Positions 8,985 through 18,399 of a stretch of 64,000 nt of DNA are shown here, piece by piece. The notes under the pieces are model-generated. The model did no database searches and was not told the origin of the DNA. It saw nothing but the letters and a program-made list of their open reading frames with translations. This DNA is from Mycobacterium sp. Z3061 (GTDB taxonomy: Bacteria; Actinomycetota; Actinomycetes; Mycobacteriales; Mycobacteriaceae), in contig NZ_CP134062.1 of the NCBI RefSeq assembly GCF_031583025.1, positions 5,367,234-5,431,233 on the forward strand. Reading direction: 5' to 3'. Within the stretch, counting starts at the first letter, position 1, and each line of letters opens with the position of its first letter. Made by a program: the position numbers and the translations under genes.

Positions 8985-9629
8985 CTAACGGCTGGGCAGC
9001 GGCTGCGCGGACTGCGTGGCCACCGCCAGCGTCCGGAACTGATCGGGCGTGCCGGCCCCGGTGATGGCCACCTGGGTGGGGCCGGCCGGGCTGGCAAGTC
9101 TGGTGGTCCACACCGGCTCGACCGCGCCGTTCTGGTCGGCACCCTGGTAGATAACCCATCGCGTGCCGTCGACGTCAACGGTCCCGCTCGGGTACATGCC
9201 GGAATGGATGGAGCCCACCAGTTTGTCCTCGTCGGCATTGCTCTGCGTGAGGCTGAGGTACATCCCGGTCGGGCTGATGTAGCCGACGGTCGAGGTGGCC
9301 GCGTGCAGGCGCTGGCCCGCGGATGCGTCCGTGCGTCCGGCGTCGATGCCGCCGCGGCCGCCGGAATTCGCCTGCCAGCCCGCCGGCAGTTGCGGCAACC
9401 GGATGGGGAATCCGAGAGTCGCGGCGTCCGCGCGCAGGGCCGCCGCGGCGTCATAGGACGGAACCCTGCCCTTGTTCGTCCCGCCCGGCGAAAAGGAACA
9501 CATTCCGACCATGCCGGCCAGCAGGATGCACCCGATCACCAGAGGCAGCAGCGACCAGAACATGTCGCGTCCGTCCTGCAGCAACCGCGGCTTGGCCGGC
9601 TTGGGGGCAGGCTGCGGCTCCGAGGTCAC
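8985..9629 (-). CDS. Single-pass membrane protein, DUF4245-type (Rv1100)
   Basis: Protein of 214 aa with a short Pro-rich cytoplasmic N-terminus, one transmembrane helix at about residues 25-45 (MFWSLLPLVIGCILLAGMVG) and an extracytoplasmic domain of about 165 residues containing GWQANSGGRG, YISPTGMYLSLTQS and WVIYQG. It matches Rv1100 by position and pattern. The family is annotated DUF4245 as I recall, with no known function. The GTG at 9629 (VTSEPQPAPK) is taken as the start; an open extension to 9686 exists. It is divergent from glpX with a 75-base gap. Confidence 0.85.
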   Translation of the reverse strand: MTSEPQPAPKPAKPRLLQDGRDMFWSLLPLVIGCILLAGMVGMCSFSPGGTNKGRVPSYDAAAALRADAATLGFPIRLPQLPAGWQANSGGRGGIDAGRTDASAGQRLHAATSTVGYISPTGMYLSLTQSNADEDKLVGSIHSGMYPSGTVDVDGTRWVIYQGADQNGAVEPVWTTRLASPAGPTQVAITGAGTPDQFRTLAVATQSAQPLPSR

Positions 9630-9704
9630 CGTGCAAGTATCCCAGCTCCAGTCGAGTGTTCCGCTTCTGGGACAATCGGCAACCATGAATGAAGGGCGCC
9701 AACC

Positions 9705-10781
9705 ATGACTGCACAGGGATCAGGCTCGTCGCCGACCGTTGCGACACCGTCGCACGCCCGACCGCGTGGCGAGGCCCCCGACCGCAACCTGGCTCTCGAG
9801 TTGGTGCGCGTCACCGAGGCCGGCGCCATGGCCGCGGGTCGCTGGGTAGGCCGCGGCGACAAGGAGGGTGGCGACGGCGCGGCGGTCGACGCCATAAGAG
9901 AACTGGTCAACTCGGTATCGATGCGCGGTGTCGTGGTCATCGGCGAAGGCGAGAAAGACGAAGCGCCGATGCTCTACAACGGCGAGGAAGTCGGCAACGG
10001 CGACGGCCCGGACTGCGACTTCGCGGTCGACCCCATCGACGGCACCACGCTGATGAGCAAAGGCATGCCCAACGCGATCTCGGTGCTGGCAGTGGCCGAC
10101 CGCGGCGCGATGTTCGACCCGTCGGCGGTGTTCTACATGAACAAGATCGCCGTCGGCCCGGACGCCGCCCACGTGCTGGACATCACCGCGCCGATCGCCG
10201 AGAACGTCCGGGCGGTCGCGCGGGTCAAGGAATTGTCGGTGCGGGACATGACCGTGTGCATTCTGGACCGGCCCCGGCACGCCCAGTTGATCGCCGACGT
10301 CCGCGCCACCGGCGCGAGGATCCGGCTGATCACCGACGGCGACGTCGCCGGCGCCATCTCGGCCTGCCGACCGGGCTCGGGCACCGACATGCTGGCCGGT
10401 ATCGGCGGCACCCCGGAGGGCATCATCACCGCAGCCGCGATCCGCTGCATGGGCGGCGCCATCCAGGCCCAGCTGGCACCCAAGGACGACGAGGAGCGCC
10501 AGAAGGCCATCGACGCCGGCCACGACGTCGAGCGGGTGCTGACCACCACCGACCTGGTTTCCGGGGAGAACGTCTTCTTCTGCGCCACCGGTGTCACCGA
10601 CGGCGACCTGCTCAAGGGCGTCCGGTACTACCCGGGTGGCTGCACCACGCAGTCGATCGTGATGCGTTCCAAGTCCGGCACCGTGCGCATGATCGAGGCC
10701 TACCACCGGCTGTCCAAGCTCAACGAATACTCGGCGATCGACTTCACCGGCGACAGCAATGCCGCCTATCCCCTGCCCTGA
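9705..10781 (+). CDS. glpX: Fructose-1,6-bisphosphatase class II
   Basis: Gluconeogenic phosphatase converting fructose-1,6-bisphosphate to fructose-6-phosphate, the main FBPase of mycobacteria. The 358-residue protein contains the class II metal-binding and catalytic motifs [10 protein letters not shown] (about residue 86), [12 protein letters not shown] (about 110) and the substrate-binding GGTPEG. Length agrees with Rv1099c (about 362 aa). The start ATG at 9705 follows a nearby out-of-frame ATG. The TGA stop is embedded in a four-copy heptamer repeat, and fumC begins 41 bases downstream on the same strand, so the two central-carbon genes are probably co-transcribed. Confidence 0.96.
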   Translation: MTAQGSGSSPTVATPSHARPRGEAPDRNLALELVRVTEAGAMAAGRWVGRGDKEGGDGAAVDAIRELVNSVSMRGVVVIGEGEKDEAPMLYNGEEVGNGDGPDCDFAVDPIDGTTLMSKGMPNAISVLAVADRGAMFDPSAVFYMNKIAVGPDAAHVLDITAPIAENVRAVARVKELSVRDMTVCILDRPRHAQLIADVRATGARIRLITDGDVAGAISACRPGSGTDMLAGIGGTPEGIITAAAIRCMGGAIQAQLAPKDDEERQKAIDAGHDVERVLTTTDLVSGENVFFCATGVTDGDLLKGVRYYPGGCTTQSIVMRSKSGTVRMIEAYHRLSKLNEYSAIDFTGDSNAAYPLP

Positions 10782-10805
10782 CACCTGACACCTGACACCT
10801 GACAC
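10778..10805. repeat. Four tandem copies of CTGACAC over the glpX stop codon
   Basis: The heptamer CTGACAC is repeated four times without interruption. The first copy contains the glpX TGA stop. Because seven is not a multiple of three, the repeated TGA falls in all three frames, so read-through or frameshifted ribosomes stop here. The end of the array is 17 bases before the fumC ATG. Confidence 0.95.
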
Positions 10806-10822
10806 AAGCAAGGATCTGATCT

Positions 10823-12226
10823 ATGGCCGAGAGCGCCGAATACCGCATCGAGCACGACACCATGGGCGAGGTCCGGGTGCCGGTGAATGCTTTGTGGCGC
10901 GCGCAAACCCAGCGCGCGGTGGAGAACTTCCCGATCTCGGGCCGCGGTCTCGAGCGCACCCAGATCCGGGCGCTGGGTCTGCTGAAGGGCGCTTGCGCGC
11001 AGGTGAACAAAGACCTCGGGCTGTTGGCCCCGGAGAAAGCCGACGCGATCATCGCCGCGGCCGCCGAGATCGCCGACGGCAAGCACGACGACCAGTTCCC
11101 GATCGACGTCTTCCAGACCGGCTCGGGGACCAGCTCCAACATGAACACCAATGAGGTGATCGCCTCGATCGCGGCCGCCAACGGGGTGACGGTGCACCCC
11201 AACGACGACGTCAACATGTCGCAGTCGTCCAACGACACGTTCCCGACGGCCACCCACATCGCGGCGACCGAGGCCGCGGTGCGTCATCTCATCCCCGCCC
11301 TCGAGGTGCTCCAAGGTGCGTTGTCGGCCAAGGCACTCGAGTGGCAGACGGTCGTCAAGTCCGGACGCACCCACCTGATGGACGCCGTTCCGGTGACCCT
11401 CGGCCAGGAGTTCAGCGGGTATGCCCGCCAGATCGAAGCCGGCATCGAGCGCGTGCGCTGCACCCTGCCCCGGCTGGGTGAGCTGGCGATCGGCGGCACC
11501 GCGGTCGGCACCGGCCTCAACGCCCCGGAAGGATTCGGCGTCCGGGTGGTGGCGGTTCTGGTGGAGTCGACGGGCTTGTCCGAGTTGCGCACGGCGACAA
11601 ACTCTTTCGAGGCACAGGCGGCCCGCGACGGGCTGGTCGAGGCGTCCGGCGCGTTGCGCACCATCGCGGTGTCACTGACCAAGATCGCCAACGACATCCG
11701 GTGGATGGGCTCGGGCCCGCTGACCGGCCTGGCCGAAATCCAGCTGCCGGACCTGCAGCCGGGCAGCTCCATCATGCCGGGCAAGGTGAATCCGGTTCTG
11801 CCCGAGGCGGTTACCCAGGTGGCCGCGCAGGTGATCGGCAATGACGCCGCGGTCGCGGTCGGCGGCTTGTCGGGCGCCTTCGAGCTCAACGTCTACATCC
11901 CGATGATGGCCCGCAACATTCTCGAGTCGTTCAAGCTGCTGACCAACGTGTCGAAGCTGTTCGCGGACCGGTGCATCACCGGGCTGGTCGCCAACGTCGA
12001 GCACCTGCGCGAGCTCGCCGAGTCCTCGCCGTCGATCGTGACACCGCTGAACTCGGCCATCGGGTACGAGGAGGCCGCCGCGGTGGCCAAGCAGGCGCTC
12101 AAGGAGCGCAAGACGATCCGGCAGACCGTCATCGATCGCGGCCTGATCGGCGACAAGCTGTCCGAAGAGGAACTCGACCGGCGCCTCGACGTACTGGCGA
12201 TGGCGAAGGTCGAGCCTGTCGACTGA
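10823..12226 (+). CDS. fumC: Fumarate hydratase class II
   Basis: TCA-cycle enzyme, reversible hydration of fumarate to malate, iron-independent homotetramer. Protein of 467 aa with the superfamily signatures [14 protein letters not shown] (about residue 100), [11 protein letters not shown] (about 180) and the flexible-loop motif [11 protein letters not shown] (about 315). M. tuberculosis Rv1098c is about 474 aa. It follows glpX on the same strand, linking two central carbon genes. After the stop there is a 160-base gap holding a small hairpin before the next gene. Confidence 0.96.
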   Translation: MAESAEYRIEHDTMGEVRVPVNALWRAQTQRAVENFPISGRGLERTQIRALGLLKGACAQVNKDLGLLAPEKADAIIAAAAEIADGKHDDQFPIDVFQTGSGTSSNMNTNEVIASIAAANGVTVHPNDDVNMSQSSNDTFPTATHIAATEAAVRHLIPALEVLQGALSAKALEWQTVVKSGRTHLMDAVPVTLGQEFSGYARQIEAGIERVRCTLPRLGELAIGGTAVGTGLNAPEGFGVRVVAVLVESTGLSELRTATNSFEAQAARDGLVEASGALRTIAVSLTKIANDIRWMGSGPLTGLAEIQLPDLQPGSSIMPGKVNPVLPEAVTQVAAQVIGNDAAVAVGGLSGAFELNVYIPMMARNILESFKLLTNVSKLFADRCITGLVANVEHLRELAESSPSIVTPLNSAIGYEEAAAVAKQALKERKTIRQTVIDRGLIGDKLSEEELDRRLDVLAMAKVEPVD

Positions 12227-12306
12227 CTTCGATGGTGGCGGCCCGCAGCGCCCGGCTCCGCCGCGCTCGCGCCCGCCACGGGCCAGATCGGGCTGATTAC
12301 GGCCGC

Positions 12307-12323
12307 CCGCAGGTACCCTGCGG
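12307..12323. other. Short perfect hairpin downstream of fumC
   Basis: CCGCAGG and CCTGCGG pair over a three-base loop, 81 bases after the fumC stop and 64 bases before the next ATG. There is no U-tract, so it is a weak terminator candidate or a leader structure of the downstream gene. Confidence 0.35.
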
Positions 12324-12386
12324 TGGACGCGGTTGTGTGGCTATCTCAGCGTAGAGGCGGCCGGTGAGAGTAAGGGTGATTCAGTA

Positions 12387-13394
12387 ATGACGGTTCCCCC
12401 CGGCGGTCCCTACGGTCAGGATCCATACGGTCAGGATCCCTACGGCGCGAACCCGTATGGGCAGCAACCGTATTGGGGCGGCCAGCCCCAGGGCCAGCCG
12501 CCCGCACAGCCGCCGGGCCCCCCGCCCGGCTCCTACCCTTACCCCCCTCCGGGCGGCCAGTATCCGCCCGGCACCGACCCGTACGGTGTCCCCGGCGGTT
12601 ACCCGCCCCAGCAATTCGGGCCGCCTCCCGGACAGCCGGGCTGGCAGCCGGGGGGCTACCCGCCCGGTCCACCGCCCTCCGGCGGAAACTCGAAGCTGCC
12701 GTGGCTGATCGTCGCCGGCATCGCGGTGCTGGGCGTCATCGTGCTGGTGGTGATCCTGGTGGTCTCGCTGAAGGGCAATGGGAACGAGTCTCCGACTGCG
12801 GGTCCGTCGGGCACGACGAGCGCCGCGACGTCGGCACCCGACACTTCGATGCAGACCGCGACGGACTGCACTCCCAACGTCTCAGGTGGCAACAAACCCA
12901 CCGGCGACACGGTCTCGGCCGGCAAGTTGTCGTTCCCCACGAGCGCGGCGCCGGGTTGGCAGCCTTATGTGGATGACCAGAACCCCAACCTGATCGACGC
13001 CGTCGGCCTGGGCGCGGAGGTGCCCAACGCGAGCCAGTGGATGATGCAGGTAGAGGTCGCCGTCACCAACTTCGTGACCAGCATGGACGTCAGCGCGCAG
13101 GCGTCGAAGTTGATGGACTGCGTGGCCAACGGCCCCGGCTACGTCCAGTCGAACCCCACGCTGGGCCCGAAGAAGACGTCGTCGATGACGGTTGACGGGG
13201 TCAAGGCGGCCCGGGTGGATGCCGACGTCACCATCGCAGACACCACCCGCGGCGTGAAGGGCGACACGGTGACAATAATCGCGGTCGACACCAAACCGGT
13301 CACCATCTTCCTGGGCGCGACGGCCATCGGCGACAAGGCCTCGGCGGCCATCGTCGACAAAGTCATTGCGTCGCTGAAGGTTTCGAAGAAGTAG
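12387..13394 (+). CDS. Pro/Gly/Tyr-rich single-pass membrane protein (Rv1097c type)
   Basis: Protein of 335 aa. The first ~100 residues are a low-complexity cytoplasmic segment built from repeats of the kind PYGQDPYG and PPGGQYPPG. One transmembrane helix follows at about residues 106-130 (LPWLIVAGIAVLGVIVLVVI), then a Thr/Ser-rich stretch and an extracytoplasmic domain of about 170 residues resembling surface domains of other mycobacterial Pro-rich proteins. Function is unknown; position matches Rv1097c. The ATG at 12387 is chosen because the Pro-rich repeat begins there. The 3' end overlaps the convergent cyclase gene by 32 bases. Confidence 0.87.
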   Translation: MTVPPGGPYGQDPYGQDPYGANPYGQQPYWGGQPQGQPPAQPPGPPPGSYPYPPPGGQYPPGTDPYGVPGGYPPQQFGPPPGQPGWQPGGYPPGPPPSGGNSKLPWLIVAGIAVLGVIVLVVILVVSLKGNGNESPTAGPSGTTSAATSAPDTSMQTATDCTPNVSGGNKPTGDTVSAGKLSFPTSAAPGWQPYVDDQNPNLIDAVGLGAEVPNASQWMMQVEVAVTNFVTSMDVSAQASKLMDCVANGPGYVQSNPTLGPKKTSSMTVDGVKAARVDADVTIADTTRGVKGDTVTIIAVDTKPVTIFLGATAIGDKASAAIVDKVIASLKVSKK

Positions 13395-14883
13395 CCGGCG
13401 TCCAGACGTGCGTCGGCTCGGACCGGCCGCGCAGCACCGTGGAATAGCACTCGTCCCAGCGCTTGCGCTCGGCCCGCTCCGCGCGGTCAATTGCCGCACC
13501 TGAGCCCAGGATTCGGCGTTCGGAGGTCTTCGCGAGGTCGGCCAGTCGCGCGGCCTCGTTGACCGCGTCGCCGATCACGGTGTATTCATAACGGTTTTCG
13601 GCACCGATGTTGCCGGCGAAGACCCGTCCGGCCGAAACGCCGATGCCGAAGTCGACCATCGGGAGCAGACGCAGTTTGTCGCCGAGGGCCCGCGCGGTGC
13701 CCAAGGCCGCCGCCGCGGGTTCGTTGGCGCGCAGCGGTGCACCGAAGATGACGAGTGCGGCGTCGCCCTCGAATTTGTTGATGAGCCCCTGAAATTCGTC
13801 GACGGTCTCCACGACGATGCGGAAGAAATCGTTGAGCACCTCGGCAACCTGTTGCGGCGGAAGGCTTTCGGTGAGCTTGGTGGAACCGACCAGGTCGATG
13901 TAGAGGACGGCCGCTTCCACCACATCGCCGGAAAGGGTGGCTCCCTCCTGCAGGGCGCGCCGCGCGACGTCGGCTCCGACGTGGCGGCCGAACAAGTCGC
14001 GGAGGCGGTCCCGTTCCTCCAGCCCGGTGACCATCCGGTTGAATCCGCTTTGCAGGCGCCCGATCTGGGACCGTTCGTACACACCCACGTAGGTGTCGAT
14101 GTGGCCGTGTTCGACCTCGGCCATCGCCTCGGCGACCTCGGCGACCGGGTCGGATATCGACCGCGACGTCAGGATCATGATCGGCATGCCCAGCAGAATG
14201 GCCGCCAGCGAGACCACCAGAATCGGCACGTCCAGCGAATTCGACTGTTCCACCAACCAACCGGTGGAGCGCATCACCACGAACGTCGCAATCACCCCGA
14301 TCGGCAATGCGCTGCACAGAAACCAGAGCAGGATGAGTCGCGCGAAGACACCCGGCACCATCAGTCGCGGCTCGCAGCCGCGCGTGGCCGCGCTCATGAT
14401 TGGCCGCAGGGTGCGCTGTGCGAGGAGCAGGCCCGTACCGGCGGCCGCGGCGCCGCCGATCAGCACACCGAGCGAGATCGGCACCATGACCGCGGCTCCG
14501 CCGTCGGTGTTCGGCAGGATGACGATGACGCCACACGCGGCCCACGTCGCCGCCAGCAAGGCCGACTGCCGACCCGCGATTTTCATCGCCGCGTCGCGTT
14601 GCTCGGGTGTCGGTTCGTCGCCGGCGGTGAACCAGCGCAGGGTGGGCGCCAGCATCATGGGCCCGATGACCGCAACCGAGACGATTCCGAGCACGATCAG
14701 CAGCGCCACCAGGCCGGTGTTCTTTTCGGCGAAGTCGGCGCTGGCCACGGCGGGGCTGTGGCCTCTCATCGGGATCAGGATCGCGGCCGAGTCGACCACG
14801 GCGATGATGTACGCGAGCGCCAGGTCAGTGCCGTATTGAACGGACAGCCGCAGAGCAGACTTCGGCGACGCTGCCTCAGGCAC
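13363..14883 (-). CDS. Membrane adenylyl cyclase, 6TM-HAMP-cyclase (class III)
   Basis: Synthesises cAMP from ATP at the inner membrane. In order: a membrane part with about six helices (residues 20-240), a HAMP linker (about 238-290) and a class III cyclase homology domain (about 322-490). All key residues are present: metal-binding Asp330 (LYIDLVGST) and Asp374 (FEGDAALVI), adenine-selecting Lys370 and Asp439 (TVIGDAVNEAAR), ribose-orienting Asn442 and transition-state Arg446. This predicts an active adenylyl rather than guanylyl cyclase, like Rv1318c-Rv1320c and Rv3645. The GTG start at 14883 overlaps the deacetylase stop by eight bases, so the pair is an operon. I do not recall a cyclase at this position in M. 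tuberculosis. Confidence 0.92.
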   Translation of the reverse strand: MPEAASPKSALRLSVQYGTDLALAYIIAVVDSAAILIPMRGHSPAVASADFAEKNTGLVALLIVLGIVSVAVIGPMMLAPTLRWFTAGDEPTPEQRDAAMKIAGRQSALLAATWAACGVIVILPNTDGGAAVMVPISLGVLIGGAAAAGTGLLLAQRTLRPIMSAATRGCEPRLMVPGVFARLILLWFLCSALPIGVIATFVVMRSTGWLVEQSNSLDVPILVVSLAAILLGMPIMILTSRSISDPVAEVAEAMAEVEHGHIDTYVGVYERSQIGRLQSGFNRMVTGLEERDRLRDLFGRHVGADVARRALQEGATLSGDVVEAAVLYIDLVGSTKLTESLPPQQVAEVLNDFFRIVVETVDEFQGLINKFEGDAALVIFGAPLRANEPAAAALGTARALGDKLRLLPMVDFGIGVSAGRVFAGNIGAENRYEYTVIGDAVNEAARLADLAKTSERRILGSGAAIDRAERAERKRWDECYSTVLRGRSEPTHVWTPATSSKPSATQ

Positions 14884-15751
14884 CGTTGTTCGGCCCGCCC
14901 GAGTTCTGACCGGGAATGTCGGTGATCGGGAAATTGGGCATCGGCTTCGGCGAGGGGGTGTTGGGCAGCGCCGGGATGTCGCCGGGCGGAATGTCGTGCA
15001 GTTCGTTGACGGGCGGACCGTTCTCCCGGCTCCCGTAGCTGCTGCCGGGCGCCCGCGGTCCCAGCAGCTCGCTGACCGTCACCAGCCGGTAGCCGTTGGC
15101 CTTGAGCACCGGGATGAACTGATACACCAGGTCGACGGTGCTCGAGTAGGTGTCATGGAACAGCACCACCGAGCCCGGTTTGATCTGCGCCATCAGCACC
15201 TGCCGGGTCGCAGCGGTGTTGGAGTCGTTGGCCCAGTCGAAGGGGATGACGTCCCAGAGGATTTCGGCGAGGCCGAAGTTGCCGGCGGCCTGTCGCACGG
15301 CCGGGTTGGAGAGCCCGCCGGCGGGCCGGTACAGCGCGGGCTTGCGGCCGGTAGCGGCGACGATCGCGTCGTTGGCCCGGGAGAACTGCGCGGCGATGTC
15401 CTCGGGAGGAATCGTCGTCATGTTGGGGTGTTCCCAGGTGTGGCTGCCCAGCTCCATGCCGGCGTCGACCACCCGCTTGGCGCCGGCCGGGTTGGCCGCG
15501 ACCTTGTTGCCGATCTCGAAGAACGTCGCCTTGGCGTCGTTGTCTTTCAGGATCTGCAGCAGCCGGTCGGTGTACGGGCTCGGGCCGTCGTCGAAGGTCA
15601 GGGCCACGCACTTGACCGCCGCGCAACTCGGGTTGTCGGCCCGGGTGACGTGGCCGGTGAGACCGCCGATCACCAGCACCCCGGCCGCGACCACGACGCC
15701 GAAGACCATGCGCCAGTAGCGCCAGGCCTGATTGTCGGGTCGTTTCGGCAC
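14876..15751 (-). CDS. Polysaccharide (peptidoglycan) deacetylase, Rv1096 type
   Basis: NodB/CE4-family metal-dependent deacetylase anchored in the membrane and acting on cell-wall glycan outside the cell. Protein of 291 aa: short basic N-terminus, one signal-anchor helix (about residues 14-34), then the CE4 domain with TFDDGPS (catalytic Asp54, metal Asp55), SHTWEH (metal His104 and His108), RPAGG (Arg142, motif 3), a DW motif and LFHD (motif 5). A Pro/Asn-rich C-terminal tail follows. The length is what I recall for Rv1096, reported as a peptidoglycan N-deacetylase. The end overlaps the cyclase start by eight bases, coupling cAMP synthesis to a cell-wall enzyme. Confidence 0.93.
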   Translation of the reverse strand: MPKRPDNQAWRYWRMVFGVVVAAGVLVIGGLTGHVTRADNPSCAAVKCVALTFDDGPSPYTDRLLQILKDNDAKATFFEIGNKVAANPAGAKRVVDAGMELGSHTWEHPNMTTIPPEDIAAQFSRANDAIVAATGRKPALYRPAGGLSNPAVRQAAGNFGLAEILWDVIPFDWANDSNTAATRQVLMAQIKPGSVVLFHDTYSSTVDLVYQFIPVLKANGYRLVTVSELLGPRAPGSSYGSRENGPPVNELHDIPPGDIPALPNTPSPKPMPNFPITDIPGQNSGGPNNGA

Positions 15752-15757
15752 CAGGGA

Positions 15758-15763
15758 AGTTTA
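15758..15763 (-). promoter_or_regulatory. Probable -10 of the deacetylase-cyclase operon (leaderless)
   Basis: On the minus strand TAAACT fits TANNNT and ends six bases before the GTG start codon at 15751, the spacing expected for a leaderless transcript. No good Shine-Dalgarno sequence is visible upstream of that GTG, which agrees. Confidence 0.5.
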
Positions 15764-15890
15764 CCGAACGTCTGGCGCGCAACCTCGCCGTCGAGTGTGC
15801 GGTGACGGAATCGATTCGGCGTCTACGGCGTGATCTGCGCGAATTTCCCGCCTTCGACGCAGACTCAACGCGGAGTCAACGGCCCGGACC

Positions 15891-17192
15891 TCAGTGCGGC
15901 CCGGCGATCTCCTCGAGCATCTCGGTGACCAGCGCGGCGATCGGCGACCGCTCGCTGCGCAGCAGCGTGATGTGGGCGAACAACGGGTGTCCCTTGAGCT
16001 TCTCGATCACCGCCGCGACCCCGTCGTGACGGCCCACCCGCAGGTTGTCGCGCTGCGCGATGTCGTGCGTCAGCACCACCCGGGAACCGGTGCCCAACCG
16101 GGACAGCACCGTCAGCAGGACGTTGCGCTCCAGGGACTGGGCTTCGTCGACGATGACGAACGAGTCGTGCAGCGACCGGCCGCGGATGTGGGTCAGCGGC
16201 AGCACCTCGAGCATGCCCCGCGACAGCACCTCATCCAGCACGGCGGGGCTGGCCAGGCCTTCGAGGGTGTCGAAGACGGCCTGTGCCCACGGGCCCATCT
16301 TGTCGCTCTCGCTTCCGGGCAGGTACCCCAGCTCCTGGCCGCCCACCGCGTACAGCGGGCGGAACACGACGACCTTGCGCTGGGTGCGGCGTTCCAGCAC
16401 GGCTTCCAGTCCTGCGCACAGCGCCAGGGCGGACTTTCCGGTGCCGGCCTTGCCGCCGAGCGACACGATGCCCACTGACTCGTCGAGCAGCAGGTCCAGA
16501 GCCACCCGCTGCTCGGCGGAGCGACCCCGGAGTCCGAACACCTCGCGGTCGCCGCGGACCAGCTGTACGCGCTTGGCCGGAGTCACCCGGCCCAGCGCGT
16601 GGGAGCTTCCGCCCAGCAGCCGAATCCCGGTGTGGCAGGGCAGGTCCCGGGCCTCTGCCAGGTCGATCTCACCGTCGGCGAACAGCGCGTCGATGTCCTC
16701 GGCAGCGGTCTCGACCTCGCGCATGCCGGTCCATCCGGACACCACGACATCCTGCGCGTGGTACTCGTCGGCCGGCAGGCCGATCGCGGCGGCCTTGACC
16801 CTAAGCGGAATGTCCTTGCTCACCAACGTCACTCGCTTGCCTTCGGCGGCAAGGTTGGCGGCACAACTCAGGATCCGGGAGTCGTTGCTGTCGGTCCGGA
16901 AGCCCGAGGGCAGCACCGACGGGTCGGTGTGGTTGAGTTCGACGTGCAGTGAACCACCCTCTGCACCAACCGGAATGGGCTGGTCCAGCCGGCCGTGCTC
17001 CAGCCGGAGGTCGTCGAACAGTCGCAGCGCTTGGCGGGCAAACCAACCCAGTTCGTGGTGGTGGCGCTTGGCTTCCAGTTCGCTGATCACCACCAGCGGA
17101 ACTACCACCTCATGCTCGGCGAACCGGCTGCATGCCCACGGGTCGGACAGCAATACGGAGGTGTCGAGCACGTACGTCCGGGTTTCGGTCAC
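15891..17192 (-). CDS. phoH2: PhoH2: PIN-domain RNase fused to PhoH-type RNA helicase/ATPase
   Basis: Toxin-like ribonuclease coupled to ATP-dependent RNA unwinding. The N-terminal PIN domain (about residues 1-145) shows its acidic residues in [18 protein letters not shown] and DSNDSRIL. The C-terminal PhoH domain (about 225-433) has Walker A GKAGTGKS and Walker B VIVDEAQS. With the GTG start at 17192 ([11 protein letters not shown]) it is 433 aa, the length I recall for Rv1095; the open frame extends to 17231. The start codon overlaps the stop of a 47-codon upstream gene by four bases (GTGA), the arrangement described for the mycobacterial phoAT-phoH2 pair. Confidence 0.95.
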   Translation of the reverse strand: MTETRTYVLDTSVLLSDPWACSRFAEHEVVVPLVVISELEAKRHHHELGWFARQALRLFDDLRLEHGRLDQPIPVGAEGGSLHVELNHTDPSVLPSGFRTDSNDSRILSCAANLAAEGKRVTLVSKDIPLRVKAAAIGLPADEYHAQDVVVSGWTGMREVETAAEDIDALFADGEIDLAEARDLPCHTGIRLLGGSSHALGRVTPAKRVQLVRGDREVFGLRGRSAEQRVALDLLLDESVGIVSLGGKAGTGKSALALCAGLEAVLERRTQRKVVVFRPLYAVGGQELGYLPGSESDKMGPWAQAVFDTLEGLASPAVLDEVLSRGMLEVLPLTHIRGRSLHDSFVIVDEAQSLERNVLLTVLSRLGTGSRVVLTHDIAQRDNLRVGRHDGVAAVIEKLKGHPLFAHITLLRSERSPIAALVTEMLEEIAGPH

Positions 17193-17332
17193 GGGGCGCT
17201 CCTCGAGCGAATGACGCCCGGGCGGACCCACGCGAGCGTGTCGGCGGGGGCCGCGGCACCAGGACCGGGGCCGGTCCTGCCGTTGGTGTGACGGAAGGTG
17301 CCGCCCTGGCAGCAGAGCAAATTGCTGGCCAT
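17189..17332 (-). CDS. phoAT: Small antitoxin-like ORF phoAT upstream of phoH2
   Basis: A 47-codon ORF begins with ATG at 17332 ([15 protein letters not shown]) and ends at a TGA that overlaps the phoH2 GTG by four bases. The N-terminal third has a Cys-Cys pair and [10 protein letters not shown]; the middle is Gly/Pro/Ala-rich; the end is basic ([11 protein letters not shown]). PhoH2 proteins of mycobacteria have been described as toxins whose antitoxin, PhoAT, is encoded by a short gene directly upstream, and this ORF fits in position, size and coupling. No strong ribosome site is seen. A TANNNT hexamer (TAGTGT on the minus strand) lies about 53 bases upstream. Confidence 0.72.
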   Translation of the reverse strand: MASNLLCCQGGTFRHTNGRTGPGPGAAAPADTLAWVRPGVIRSRSAP

Positions 17333-17426
17333 CAACGGCGACGCTACTCCGGTGGTCGGACCCCCGCAGCGCAGGCGCGCCGAGACACTATCGAGACACG
17401 CAAACGCAACAAATCTCGGTGCAGCG

Positions 17427-18257
17427 CTAGTCGGAGACGAACGGCTTCAGTGTGGGCTCGTCGGCCAGGCCCCACGCGGTGATGCGCTCGGAGATGACCT
17501 GCTGCAACTGGCCACGGTCGAAGATGCCGGCTTCTGCCACTGCCTTCAGCTTGTCCTGGTAGGCGTCGATGTCGGCGCCTGGCACCTCGAGGTCGGCAGC
17601 GCGGCGGGCGATGGCCTCGATCACCTCGTCGCGCGAGTAGTCCAGCAGGTGGGCGACCAGGTTGGCGAAGAACTCCTCGTGCCGTGCTTCGTCCCTCGCG
17701 ATCCGGTCGACGAGTCCGGCCAGGATCGGTTCCTCGATCTGCGCGGCGAGGTTGCGGCAGAACGTGCCGTACGTGCGCTCCGAGAGGGTCATGTAGACCA
17801 GCGTGTCGATCTGGGAGTACTTCCCCTCGGTGCGGTAGCCCTTCATCACGTACTGGACTCGCGCGTCCTCGTTCGCTGCCGGGTCAACCTCGCGGGTCAC
17901 CACCAGGTACTCCCGCAGCGCGATGGCATGCAGGTGCTCCTCGGCGGTCCACCGGCCGATCCATCGGCCCCAGTAGTCCTCGAGGATGAAGTGCTCGACG
18001 AACTCACGGTGGTGGGCTGCCAGGTTGTCCTTGAGCAGCAGCATGATTTCGCAGGCGTCGGTGATCGAGCGGGGCAGCGTGGCCTGGGAGGGGTCCCAGT
18101 CGCGCCCGCCGAGGAACGCGAAGTTCTCGCCGCGGTCGAACGGGACGTAGTCGTGGGCGAACCAGATCTCTTCGGTGGCCAGGTGGTGGGCCAGCAGGGA
18201 CTCCACCACGGGCTCGAGTTCGAGGGTGAGCGCGTTAGCGACAGGTTTCTGTGCCAT
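17427..18257 (-). CDS. desA2: Acyl-[ACP] desaturase DesA2
   Basis: Soluble diiron acyl-ACP desaturase-family protein, 276 aa, linked to mycolic acid precursor synthesis and essential in M. tuberculosis as I recall. Candidate iron ligands are Glu70, the EEHLH group (Glu107, His110), Glu160 (LSERTYGTF) and the DEARH pair Glu190 and His193. The ATG at 18257 (MAQKPVANALTLELEP) gives a protein within one residue of Rv1094; an extension to 18293 is open but unlike the family. The gene lies downstream of glyA on the same strand, separated by a 20-bp perfect hairpin, so it probably has its own promoter. Confidence 0.94.
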   Translation of the reverse strand: MAQKPVANALTLELEPVVESLLAHHLATEEIWFAHDYVPFDRGENFAFLGGRDWDPSQATLPRSITDACEIMLLLKDNLAAHHREFVEHFILEDYWGRWIGRWTAEEHLHAIALREYLVVTREVDPAANEDARVQYVMKGYRTEGKYSQIDTLVYMTLSERTYGTFCRNLAAQIEEPILAGLVDRIARDEARHEEFFANLVAHLLDYSRDEVIEAIARRAADLEVPGADIDAYQDKLKAVAEAGIFDRGQLQQVISERITAWGLADEPTLKPFVSD

Positions 18258-18329
18258 GCGGTAACTGTAACCCGCATTCACAGGTTCTTTCAAATATTCC
18301 GGGGCGTGTCGCGCCTCACTCTCACGAAC

Positions 18330-18377
18330 AGACGCAAAGTCCCCCTTTTGATGCCAAAAAAGGGGGACTTTGCGTCT
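18330..18377. terminator. Perfect 20-bp stem hairpin between glyA and desA2
   Basis: Arms 18330-18349 and 18358-18377 are exact inverted copies (AGACGCAAAGTCCCCCTTTT) around an eight-base loop. The stem lies 22 bases beyond the glyA stop on the minus strand. There is no clean U-tract beyond the stem on either strand, so it is either an atypical terminator or a member of a dispersed palindrome family: the hairpin after greA shares the AGACGC(A/G)AA outer sequence and the CTCGCGG flank. Confidence 0.75.
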
Positions 18378-18399
18378 TCTCGCGGGAAATCGGCCGGAC

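Noticed and set aside
9689..10811. Long Arg/His-rich ORFs on both strands over glpX
   Set aside because: They are out-of-frame shadows of high-GC coding sequence; only the glpX frame has recognisable motifs.
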